Source of the DNA: Copromyces sp. CBS 386.78
Taxonomy: Eukaryota; Ascomycota; Sordariomycetes; Sordariales; Sordariaceae
Length of the DNA stretch: 64,000 nucleotides
Assembly (NCBI GenBank): GCA_030685235.1
Contig: MU839242.1
Span: 1-64,000, forward strand
Direction: 5' to 3'
Part shown: positions 11,884 to 23,699 of the stretch, piece by piece
Layout of the letters: every line of letters starts with the position of its first letter
Numbering within the stretch: position 1 is the stretch's first letter
Made by a program: the position numbers and the translations under genes
Notes under the pieces: generated by a model
Databases searched by the model: none
Told to the model about the DNA's origin: nothing
What the model saw: only the letters and a program-made list of their open reading frames with translations

Positions 11884-12390
11884 TCACATCCATATAATAT
11901 CCCAATTGACCCAGACCATACGAGGTTCGTAACCATCGCCACGCTCATAAACCCTAGAAATATCTACGATATATACCCTATCTATTAGCAAAGCTAGCAA
12001 GCTAATAATTAAGGGCTTACGGTCTTCGACGAACTATAATTCGAAGGAAAGATTAATATAATTAAAAAGCTTAACTCTAATTAGCACAAGGGAAATACGC
12101 CGTTCGTTATATTACTTTTACTCGTATATAAAAATATAGTCGATATGGGCGATATTATTACCCTTGTCGGGGTTGTCGGAGTTAGCGCCGGAGCTAGGAC
12201 CGGGGCCGGGGCCGGGGCCGGGGTTGTCGGGCTAGTAGTATTTAATATAATTGCCGATATTAAAGGTATAACGCCGGAAGGTACTAAATACGGGCTATAT
12301 AGTAACTATAGTTAATAAATCCGATCTCGGTTAAAAACGGCTAGACTTATGCTTAGGCGAATTTATAGGAATATTAGACGGTATTATTAT
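11884..12390 (-). pseudogene. X second gene: small unknown protein, Pro/Gly-rich segment
   Basis: Minus-strand frame of about 165 codons ending TGG-ATG-TGA at 11,884. It runs through a GPGPGPGPSSG repeat, then HIDYIFIYE, ISLVLIRVKLFNYINLSFEL, VDISRVYERGDGYEPRM and a Trp-rich tail. The inverted copy in X' (about 32,990-33,458) keeps the same frame with NPGPNSGPNSGA repeats. Stops sit only at presumed Gln codons. The I/V/L-rich beta-like part ending in EPRMVWVNW resembles no family I know. It lies about 190 bp downstream of the transposase on the same strand, so it may be co-expressed. The 5' end is not fixed. Confidence 0.5.
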
Positions 12391-12575
12391 AGTATTGGGA
12401 TATTAGACGGTACTATAATCCTATACTAAGTATATACTAGATATATAATAAATATATAATTATACTGACGTACCCTAGTATTATAGAGACCGCACATATA
12501 ATATTATAGAGACCGTACATATACGTTACACTGAGCACTCTAATAGTAATATACTGATGTAAATGCCTCTAATAG

Positions 12576-15500
12576 TTAATTCCGTTGGCTAACAGCTGCC
12601 TCCGTATGGGCTCCGAGCGCATGGGCATGGGCAAGTGCATAGGCAAGTGCATAGGTAAGGGATTGGAGGCTATGGGCATGGGCATGGCATTGAAGGGTAT
12701 AGTAGAGGGCATGGAATACGTACCTGTCGGCAAATAATACCCTTTTACTATACTGTAGGCTACCAGCCGCAAACCTTAAGATTCCCGGTATACCGTAGTC
12801 TAAGTCGTACGCCCGAGATAGAGTACGACGGAATGGATTAGATATCGAAGTAATAGATAATAGTAGGTAGGATTTAGCGATAGGGTAGTAGATTCGCTGT
12901 ATGTTTATTAATTTACCGATGATACTTGGCCGGATATACGTATTATTAGTAGAATTTAGGACATTGAATTCTACTTCTTCGCATTGTTTAATCTTATTCG
13001 CACTAGGCTACTTTTTATTTTCGTAGAGTAAATTGTCGAATAAATTAGGGGCTTCCTTAATAATGTAATTGATTTGGTAGGCTAATTTTAAATCGTTGGC
13101 GGCAAAGGAATTGAATAAGGTAAATCGAATCGTATAGATAATATACTTTTGTTCGAGGATCCACCGTTTAATTTCTTTGCTATTGGTTATTTCGGCCGTC
13201 TTTTTAAGTTGTCTAGTTATTATTAGTATTAATTAATATACGGATTCCGGGCGTCGGTTTTATACTTCGCATCTATAGCCTAGGTTACGTAGTATAATTA
13301 AATTTGTATTTGTATACTTATACTTGTATACTTATATTTAGCGGGCGCTAAGACTTTTTACTTTAGAGGATTTAAGGGTAGAATAAATACTTATATTCCC
13401 GTTATTTAAATTTATTTATAATATTTTTCTTCCGCTAATACGTTAAGTAATCTAGGTGGACTATATTGTTCGTAAAGTTCCCTATAATGTATATCTAAAT
13501 GAATATTTGGGCGTAATACTTTTTTAATATATTTTTTAGTACGTTTAAGTAGGGTAGTAACTTTTATAATTATTCTAGTTATTATACCTTCTTTTTCGTC
13601 TTCCGTTATAATATTATCCGTTTTATTATAGCCGTTTGCTATAGTAATATTTATATTTAATATTAACGAACGATAAAATAATTATTATATAGAAGGTAAT
13701 TAATTTGGCTTAATTTTAGTTCGAAATAAGTTTATTTTCGGATTATTAGTAGTTACTTCTACTATTATATTATATAGTTTAATATATTAGCGTTTAGTAA
13801 TTAAAATGTAATAGTTTATATTCTAGTATTCGGTTTTAATATTTCTAGTATTTATTAATACGTAATTACTTTGTGCTATAGTTGCTAAAGTTCTAGCGAA
13901 ATAGGTTAGTAATTTAGTATTTAGTTTAAATATTATTTCGTTTTCGTCTTCTTCGTTTCTACGGTTTAGCTGGATAATAGACTTCTATACTTCTTATATA
14001 TAATATTTAATATAGTTTTTACGAAGCTAAACTGTAAATAATAGGGGTATTATAATAAATTATTTAGTATAATCGGTTAAAATATAATTACCGAGGTAGG
14101 AAATCGGGGAGGGTAGTATAGTTTAATTGGACGGAAATAGTTAATACCGGATAATATGGTTATATTTAATACGTATTTTTAGAGTTAAAAAAATATTTAA
14201 TAGTATTTTATAGGTCTTAATTATAATATTTTTATATTCGGAATAGGCTAGGTTAGGGGGTTGTATTAGGATAATATTAAAGGCCGGTATTAAATTAAAT
14301 AAAGTTAGCTAATTAATATTAATATCCTATTATATTCGATAGGCTATATTATTTCCTTTATTAGTTATATTAATATTGACTTCGTACTTTATTTATATAT
14401 ACTAATAATAATATTATATAATATTAGGTATAAAATACTCTAAAATATTTTACTAATTAATAATGTAATTTAGGTTAATAAAATAGAAATAATAGAATTT
14501 ATAGTTATTTATATTAATAATATTAATATTCTAATTTTATTAAGGTATATTATTAATATAATAAAATATAAATATTAATACTAATATTGGCCTTCTTTAA
14601 ATATATATTATAATTGTACCCTAGTTTAATAGTATTAGGCATCCTAATGCCTTAATAATATCGTTAAAATTTGATATATGGGGTCCTAGGACGATAGGAA
14701 AAATATTTGTATTTTGAATTCGAATATTGTATAGAAGGCCGGCCGGTGCCTAATATACCCTTATAATAGATTTATATATATTGCGATATATATTAAATCC
14801 GTTAATGAAAGTTAATACCGGGTAATTAAGTATATTAAGGCTAGGATTATTGATTTTATTCTAATGTTCTTCGAATGTAGTACGGCCGAATTTTTTGATT
14901 TTTAGTTGTATTTGGAGTAGCGGCGTGAATATAAGGGGGTATATTTTTATTTTAGTAATTTGTAGAGAGTCGATGGTATATGGAGAGTTGATTTAGTACT
15001 TATTTGTATTTTCGGTTTTATTTAAGATACGATGTACGAAATAATATTGATCTTTCTATTCGATATTTGGTTGTGTTGTATATTTTTTAAACCGCCTTTT
15101 TTCTTATTGCTTCCCCTTTCCCGTTTGTATTAGGGGATTAGGGTCGTTTAGAATATTACCGTTAAAGTAATTAATATTGACGGGAGTAAATTGATTAGTT
15201 TAATATTAAAGAATTTAATATTCTTTATTAAAGTGTATAATTAATTTATATTATTCGAAAGCTATATTTTAACCGATTTAATAGTATATTTTTAGCCCTA
15301 AGATTTTTACTTCGATTTAATTAAAATTAAGATATTTATTAATAATTAAGGTAATTTCGCTAGTATATTCTTCGATATTAGATATGAAATTTTTATTAAT
15401 AATTTTAATATAATCGATATATATATAATATTCGGGATAATTTTCTAGTAAGCGGTAATAGTATACGTACTTATTATTATTCTCTTTATAATAATAGTAG

Positions 15501-16739
15501 TATATAAAGTCTAATAGAAAGATAGTTTTGCCGTTATTTTTTAAATTATTAATAAAATATGTATATTCGCCAAAGGTAGTCCGAATAGACGATAACTAGT
15601 AAAGTATATAATATAATTCTATTAGATTATCGATAAAATACGCTATATTCGTATATAATATAGAAGTAGTATTGGAATTGAAGAAGGTTTAGAAAAGGGA
15701 ATAGGGGTTTATAAAGTATAATAGTCCCGGTACTATTAATAAATCGGAATTTTCTTATCTACTTTTAAGTTATTATTATTATTGCCTTTTATAATTCGCT
15801 AATTTAGTCTTTATTCTAGCAATCTATAGCGGAATTTTAGCTATACGTATATCGATCAACGGTAATTATTTAATTATACGATTTTTAAAGGTTTCGACTT
15901 ATTTAAACAAGCGTTGAATATCGATTATTGGTTTTCCGTCTTAGCTATACAACATACCTAGAATTTCGACCTATACCTTATACTACTTCTATAAACGCCT
16001 ATTAATAATAATATATAAATTAAATACTATTTAAAAATATAATAAGTATTCGTATCGATTATAATAATAATAGATCAATTCTAACATATTAAATATTAGG
16101 CCGCGCGCTATAGTACCAAATTAAATATCTGCTCCCGGTTCTTATCCTTAGTCGGCTTATTCGGCCACCTAGTCATCTACGAAATCTTCTTCGAATACGG
16201 CCGTATCTAACTCTTATATTTCTCGGTCAAATTCGCGCTCATTATATTCGAAATTAAGGCGCAATTATTCCTCGTCGAACCTAATAGGTATATCGTTTAT
16301 CAAATCCTCGAATTTACGGCGGATATCTATAAGGTCCATACCTTCGTAGAGATCATTTTGGTCGATAATACCTAGCGGTATATCATTATTAGCAATATAC
16401 ACATTATTAAACACAGGTCAGATCCAACTCACCCTCCTCATTACCCTCATTATTAACATCCTCCTACTAGTTGAAGTCGTCGTTATCGCCGGATATAACC
16501 GTATCATAGTCGCCATCGATCAACGGTGCGAAACCTGGCGATCTTGAGCCTAATCTTAATCTTGAAGGTCGTTGGTGACTAGCTTATTATTACGGTTATT
16601 AATATAGATAAATTCTAGGGAGGGGTACGCGCCTGCCGTACCCAATTCGTAATAGCGGTGGTCTATTAACGATACGATCAACCCTCAACCTTAAGGGGTC
16701 CTGGTCGTCTTTGTCTACTCTAGTTCGCCGACGAGGCAT
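12576..16739 (-). pseudogene. Plavaka-like transposase, RIP-degraded (X copy)
   Basis: The start is an intact ATG giving MPRRRTRVDKDDQDPLRLRV. Intron 1 is visible at 16,372-16,432 (GTGAGT donor, GCTAATAA branch, CTAG acceptor) and joins NEE to GIIDQND in phase. Around 14,480-14,720 lies the core FPIVLGPH ... NFNDIIKAL, then an NNIPQQNQN segment and KFYYFYF. I match this to the G-D-M-P-Q-Q ... C-R-F-C core of Plavaka transposases. The last exon (12,576-13,220) has a helical domain with WILEQERII-type sequence and ends in His-Ala repeats (HAHAH, ALAHAHALGAH). Premature stops at Gln and Trp codons kill it. The family call rests on motif memory, not on a search. Confidence 0.6.
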
Positions 16740-16744
16740 AGGGT

Positions 16745-16965
16745 AGACAGAAGCTGACAAAGGGGAGACGGAAACTGGTAAAAACAAGAAGGTTGCAAAG
16801 ACAAGAAGGTTAAAGATAGGAGAAAGTTGCAAAGGGGAGAAAGTTGTAAAGACAAGAAGGTTGAAGATAGGAGAAGGTTGGTAAGAAGGTTGGTGAGAAG
16901 GTTGCAAAGGGGAGAAGGTTACAGCTACTGGTATCTGCGGCATAGCCATGCAAATGGTCACCGCG
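16745..16965 (-). promoter_or_regulatory. Purine-rich leader repeats upstream of the X transposase
   Basis: Tandem GAGAAGGTTG and GCAAAGGGGA units on the plus strand immediately upstream of the transposase start. The same repeats precede the X' transposase (28,416-28,600, inverted), the Y gene (27,420-27,640) and the 54,613 transposase start. The position suggests a promoter or 5' UTR element. The ORF at 16,599-16,961 extends into it by chance. Confidence 0.5.
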
Positions 16966-17221
16966 ATCTAAGACATTCACCAACAATCGGATAAGGCTGG
17001 CACATGCAAGTACTTAGCTAAGGGTATATAGAAGCCTATTTACTATATCATTACCGTACGCAGCCTGTAAACTGATTTTTACTATCATTTTACTATCACA
17101 GGATAGTACAGAGCATTTTACAGTCGCTAAGCATTTACCGTCGCGACATTTCTCAAAATCGCCTAGAAAGGCAAGTATTATTATAGGGTCTTACCTATTT
17201 AATAGTAAGTCATATACATTT

Positions 17222-17500
17222 CGGTTGTAAAGGCAATTACGACACTAGGGTCTTACCCATAAACAAATCATATACATACAATCGCAAGGCAATTGCGACA
17301 CTGGGGTCTTGCTAATTAAACGCTAAATTAACGCCGCGGCGCTTACATCGCACCGTAACGGTCGTAAAGGCAATTACGATACTAGGGTTTTACTAATTGA
17401 ACGCCAAATCAACGCCGCGGCGCTTATATTACACCGTAACGGTCGTAAAGGCAATTACGACACTGGGGTCTTGCCAATTGAACACCGCCCGCTAAATATA
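17222..17500. repeat. Y subterminal tandem array, 58-81-bp units
   Basis: Direct units of the type GGTCGTAAAGGCAATTACGA ... CGCCGCGGCGCTTA; unit starts at 17,222, 17,280, 17,360 and 17,441 give spacings of about 58, 80 and 81 bp. The CGCCGCGGCG palindrome survives in each long unit. The inverted array in Y' (about 39,780-40,010) has fewer units. The spacing and lack of unique spacers rule out a CRISPR array. Confidence 0.75.
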
Positions 17501-20500
17501 CTGGATTACCAATACCAACAATATTACATAACTGAACTAAAATTATATTAGTGAACAATATAAAAGACGATCTACTTATCTACCTGTTTATGTAACTATT
17601 ATAATAGGGTTTACCGTAGGTATACCTATAAGTATTATTAAGTACGACGATGAATGCCGCTGCGACAATAAATGCCGTAATGGTAATTGTAAGGCTGAAT
17701 ATTATGATAAACGTATACTTATAAGTATCGCTAAGTGCAACGATGAATGCTACTACGATAATAAATCCTATAATGCTAATTGTAACGCTAAATGCCATAA
17801 TAGTAAATATATGCCTGAAAACGTCGTTAATATTATCGTTATTAATATTATTAATTTAGTATAATAACTATATAGGTAATTTTAACAATATTAAAAACTG
17901 ATTTTCAAGCTAAATAAAGAAAATTAAAACTAATCGTTAGACGGATCTTAAAGATTTAAGGACTTTATATTAACCAATATCTCGGACTCGAGGGTCGAAG
18001 AAACGAGTATACTCTCGGATTCGAGGGTTGGAGGTATACGAGTGCGTTTAGGAACCGGGGGAGTAATGCCTATAATTACCGCAAATGCCTGGCCACGGCC
18101 AGCACTAGGGGTACGAAGAGGACCGGCAGGACCACCGCCACGGCCAGCACTATAACTAAGAGGAGGACTAGGAGGACCACCGCCACGGCTACCGGGATTA
18201 TTGGGCGGCGGCGGCGGTTGACGTCTATCTCGAGGATTGGGCGGCGGTACCGCACTAGGAATATTCCGACGGCCACTAATTGGGACCTAACGTTAGAATT
18301 TAGTAGTAGGACGAATTAGTGTATATTCGTAGCTTTCGTATAATATATCACTGCCGTAACTAGCTATGTCCATACCTTAGTAGTCTTATTAATAACCGCC
18401 TTATTAACCGCTATAGCCATACTGATAACCGCCTTAATAACCGCCTTAATAACCGCCATAACCATACTGAGAACCGCTATAGCTATATTGAGGACCGCTA
18501 TAGCCATGCCGATAACCGCCTTATTAATCGCCATAGCCATATTGAGGACCACTTTGGTGACCGCTATAACCATGCTAAAAACCGCCTTGCTAATAACCGC
18601 CTTATTAACCGCTATAGCCACGCTAAGAACCTTATTAATAACTACTATAACCACCGCTATAGCTCTCGTCATAGCCTTAACTATAGCCCTAACTATATCC
18701 GCAGTCGACAAAACCCTCTTAGTAGTCTTAGTAGCCATAACCTACCCTATCCTCGTATCTACGGCCGCCACCACTTCTATTATTATAATAGCCTTAGGGA
18801 CCAAAAACGTCAAATTCTTCGGCCGCCATCAAGCGCTATTAACTAGTATATAGGTAGTTATCAATCCTCGGTAGAAGAGGCAATTCGTCGGGATCAATTA
18901 GGGTACGGGCGGCAACTTCTAAATTAGGCGCTCTTACTAGCTAAATAACCTAGGGGACGAATTTTAAAGGTACGTCGATAAATTAATTGTATTTAATATA
19001 TTTATACCTCTTTTTAAAAAGTAAATTTACATATTTATTATGTATATCTTTATATAAATTCTTATCGGTACGCTATAGTATACTAAGGATACGGCCTTTA
19101 TTTATAGTCCGTTCGGATTTAATAACTTTAAATTAAATTATACCTATATCCTATAATTTAATTTAGAAGTAAAACTAAGCAAGGCCGTTCTTATTGTTGA
19201 AAGAATCTTTGTAATTAATATATTTAATAATATATTTATATATTTAATCGAAAATACGCTTATTAATCCAATTCGAAATAAAGCTTTTAAATACTCGCTT
19301 ATACTCCGGATTAAAAGTATCTAAATTATATTCCAATATATATAAGTTATTTATAATAATATTTATAAAGAATTATCGTATACCGATAATAAGGTAATAA
19401 AATTTTAAATATTAGTAGGTATTTAAAATATATTAGCGAAAGTTTTTGAACTTTCTTTTCCGAAGATCGATTTAGAAATTATATACCCGTTTAATAATAA
19501 TACCGGTAAACTAATTATAATAGCATAAAAATAATAATTACCGAACTTCTTTATTAATTTCGTTAATAATAGCTAAGTTATTTTTAGGAATATTAATATT
19601 TCGGGGGATATTGGTATAATAGGGAGTTTCGCGGTAATTAAGATCGGGAATATAATGGTAATTATCTTCGATCGGATTATACTACAAACAACTAGGAATC
19701 TAACCAATCTATTAAAGCTTCTAAAAATTAATACGGGTTAGAAGTTTAAAATATTTTAGGTAAGCGTCTTTTAAAGGGCCTCTACTATCCTACCTATAGC
19801 GATTATTTAAACCGCCGCTATTATTTTAAGTAGGTGTTTCTAAATATTATCTACTAGGGGTATAATTAGACCTGGATAGACTAAGGGGATTAAAGTCCTC
19901 TTCGTTGTAATCGATATAATTAGAAGTAGAAGTATTATAATTACTAGGCTCGTTATTACGGTCGCTAGGCTCGTTATCGATATTGCCGAAACCAAATATA
20001 TTAGAAGTATTAGACGGCTTAGGGGCACCAATCTCGCTAAGCTCTTTATTATTATTATCGAGTAGTTAATTAATAAATATAGTTTCGATACCTATTACTG
20101 AACGAACCCCGGTAATTTAGCTTACGGCGGTAAACGACTTCGTAAAGGTTATAATATTAGATTTTTTACTAGGTTTTTCGAAGAATAATAGTAAAAGTCT
20201 TACCCTCTTATTCTTTTCACCCTATATTATACAGAATCTTTCTATAAGCCGTTCCCCTACTACTTTATCCTCTTCTAAATCTAATTCAAAACTATTAAAC
20301 TTATTATTTAGAGCGTCGATTAACTTAGGCGCCGGCTTAACGGGCTTAACGGGCTTAATTAGTCTAGGAATCGGCTTAGGCAATTACTTAGAGGTATCCT
20401 TCCCCAATCTAGCATTCTACTCTCGCTTAACGTTTTCTTCGCCAATACAATTTTATTCCTCCAATTGAACTTTCTAAAGTTCCTCGGCCTTCAACTCAGC

Positions 20501-21789
20501 CAAGCGCTTACGCTCTCATTCACGGGTTTCCTCTATAGCCCGTTCGAAAATATTAAAACGCTGTATACTAAATTCGCTTATAATTATACTTTCGGCATTA
20601 CGTATATAGCTTTACTACGACGATCCTTATTATAACGACCCTTTATTACGCTTCCAGGCGGGGATAATCTTCTTTTTACCTTACTAACTTTGCTAGGCTT
20701 ACTAGGCTAGGGCAAATGGGTGCTGGGGGGGAAATTAGCCTTGACCACGACCGCGACCCAGAGGAGGCATTTGCTGGCCTTATTAGCCACAACCGCCAGA
20801 AGGACCAAGAGGGGAGGGATATTAGCCTTATTAGCCACGACCGCCACAATCAAGAGGGGATGGATATTAGCCTTAACCACGACCACCATGAGGACCAAGA
20901 GGGGAAGGATGTTGGCCTTGTTAGCCACGACCGCCACGATTAAAAGGGGGGTTTTGGCCACGACCAGGAGGACCAAGAGGGGAGGGATGTTGGCCTTGGC
21001 CCCGACTAGAAGGAAGAGGGGGGTATTGTAGCTATCGGTTTGGTAACCAAGTCTAGTATTTGACGGAGCTATCGTAGGATATAAAGCTTAATGTGTCTTG
21101 TAGCGGTAGTATATTTGGGCGAGGCATAGTATTTTGTATTAAATACTGCTAATATTAGTATTGTCTATAATATTATTGCTATCTATAGTATTATTATTGT
21201 TCATAATATTATTAATTATAACGGTTATATAATATTATATTAGGGGTAGTAATAGGTTGCTGGGGGGGCTGGCGGGGAAGAAGTTGGCGGGGAGGAGGTT
21301 GGCGGGTTACCGCCTGGGAATCCTTGGTCAAAGGATCGGTTGAATTTATTGCAACAGATTTAGTATAGGCTGCAATATTCTTTTTAAGATTCTTCTTGAC
21401 CACGGTCCGAGGACTCGGTCCAGCCGGTAAGGAGATATTGCGTTAACCCTAGAAGAATACTATTAGTACCATATCCATAGCAAATATAAATGGATAAGTA
21501 TTAACTTACTTAGGCCTATACTTTAAAGATCTATTAATAAGTGCCTATACCAGTTATATCGAAGCGCTCGGTTGCATATGCAAGCGCTTGTACTGGCTTC
21601 GCTAGGCTCATATTAGTCGGCGACGCAAGCGCACTACTAATAATCTACTATCGCAGTTCACCTTCTCCCGAACATCATCTTTTAGAGACGGCTCCGGCTA
21701 ATTAGAGACGAGCATTCGAGAGTCAACCCCCTCAGGTCTGGGTAACCTAAATAGTCGCCATTCCACTACCAGCGTACGCGCGCGCGCGC

Positions 21790-23690
21790 GCCCAATTCGA
21801 TACGATAGCGCCCTTTAAGGACGATATCGTCGCTACTATACGTAAAGCGAATAAGGAACTTATCGAAAGACTCTAAGCGCGGCTTGAAGTTACGGAAATT
21901 ACTATTAAAGCTATTAACGAAGCTTATAGAGGCTTTAAAATACCCGCCTAAAAGAGGGTAGTAGCCCTCCTTAAGGAGGAGCTCTATACCCTCCTATCTT
22001 CCTTCTTCTAAGTTAATACTTTTAGTAGAATTATACCCCCTCCCGCTTATTTAACGGCGCTTAATTAACTTAATTAACTAAGACTTTCAATTAAACGTTA
22101 GTAGAAAGATCCGACCTTACCCGTTATATTAATTACTTTAAATATATCCTTATTTACCCCTTATACTAGTTTTATTTTAGCTAAATAAAAAGAGATATAA
22201 GCGTCCGCTAAGGCCGCTACAAAATAGACCGTTTAATAGGAAATTAAATTAAAGAATAATAAGAAGGTTAAAATTATTGGCCCGATTCCCGCTATTAATT
22301 ATATTTATACTATTATTTTCGTTTATAAAAAGAATTGTAGGACTTTTTTTAAATTTATATTAGATATAGAATTTCGGAAAGCGATACCCGAAGGAATTAT
22401 CTCCTATATTACTAAGGAAGTGAAATTCCTTTGCTAATAAATTAGATACGTTTACCCCGTCTAATCCGGCTTCTATATCGAAATAATTAAACTAAACTAA
22501 CGATAATTATTCGTAGACTTTAATAAAAATATTCCCTAATACGTTATTAAGCCCGAAATTAATATAATATTATATTACCTAATTAGCGTCCTAATTAAAT
22601 TCTACGCCTATAACGGCGTTAGAAATATAGAGCCGCTCGTCGCTTAAAAAATTTAAGCCACTACTAAATAGTCCGCTAAAATTATTAAAAAAAAGAAGGC
22701 CGGGGATTATATTATAATTTTTAATAAGAAAATTTAACCCTTCCGTATTTTCGGATTGGAACCGGCCCGGTTAATAGAATAGAACCCCTATATATATATA
22801 TGCAAGAGGTGTTTCGGCCCCTACAATATAATTAAATATACTTTCACTATAATTTATAAAGATTATAATATATTTAAAACCTTATATAAAAATACATATA
22901 AACCCGTTCTTTAGTACCCTAATTACTTCGGCTCCGAAAAGCCGAACTATATTAATTGCCCCGTCTTTCCGAAGGTTAGGGATAGGTATATTAAGAAACT
23001 TATTACTGAATAACGGATAGGAGTTTAGAAAATTAGAAAGGTTACATATAGAACCGTTGTCCGAAAATTGAAGAAAGAAATAGAATTTACCGGTTTTGCA
23101 AGAAATAATACGATTAAGATAGTTAATTATAAGAAATTAAAAAGAAAATAATTTGAAGGTAATTCTAAAAGGGAAAATAGTTTAGTTATTATAATCGACG
23201 ATAACAAGGATATATCGTTAGAGGATTCCTTGCCCCCGGATTCCCCCTTACCCTTAGCCCTAGCTTTACCGCCCTATACCCTATCCCCGCCCTCCGTCCC
23301 AATTAGAATACCGGGCCTTTTAATTTCCCTTAGCCCGAATAGTAAAATTAAGGCTTAGCGGGAAAATATAAAACGCCGCTTTTAAGTTATTAAAGAATTA
23401 AGTAAAATAATTGGTAGTAAACCGATAGAAATTAAACCTTTTACTTTTAGTTAATTATATAGCCGGACGAAGTTTATAGGCCGCAGCGAAGATAGGAGGC
23501 CTTCCGAAGCTTAGAGCGGCCTATTTAAAGGCCGTTTCCCGGTAGTACCTAATACCCCCCCTACCGTCTTTAAAACCTTTAATATCCGCCCCCCGCCGCT
23601 TCCTCCTAAAACTAAATAGGGCCCCCTTACCGACGGCGGGCAAAGCGATAGAAAAATTAACCCCAACCCCCTCTTTTAATAATAGGAGAA
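21790..23690 (+). pseudogene. LINE ORF1 (Gag-like, zinc knuckles)
   Basis: The frame from APFKDDIVATIRKANKEL onward gives an N-terminal helical or coiled-coil segment, then a basic middle. About 22,800-22,980 contains a cysteine-rich part (CKRCFGPY, IICKDC-type spacing, then YFGSEKPNYINCP) consistent with CCHC zinc knuckles whose Cys and His partly became Tyr. A Pro-rich stretch follows (about 23,230-23,330). In Tad1-type LINEs, ORF1 binds the element RNA. Stops replace Gln throughout; boundaries are approximate. Confidence 0.6.
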
Positions 23691-23699
23691 CTAAAAATT

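Larger units (their letters stand above)
10904..17009 (-). mobile_element. X: complete transposase block, two genes
   Basis: Left end is ATACCCCCGGAACCCCC, right end is GGCACATGCAA. It is flanked by ATAC (10,900-10,903) and GTAC (17,010-17,013). X' is an inverted second copy with the same ends, which fixes the boundaries. The two ends are not inverted repeats of one another. It contains subterminal repeats, a GC-rich minisatellite, a small gene and the transposase, all on the minus strand. Confidence 0.8.

Noticed and set aside
16599..16961. 120-residue ORF starting in the purine-rich leader
   Set aside because: Its last third is the genuine MPRRRTRV transposase start; the upstream part is only the leader repeat read in frame.
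17222..17500. CRISPR-like array
   Set aside because: Units are direct 58-81-bp tandem repeats without unique spacers in a fungal element; no cas genes.
18364..18853. Overlapping Ala/Val/Ile-rich ORFs on both strands
   Set aside because: They are off-frame readings of the GGY(Q)SGY repeat of the Y gene; the true frame has Gln stops and matches Y'. The same holds for 38,471-38,936, 20,707-21,031, 3,106-3,373 and 52,373-52,702.
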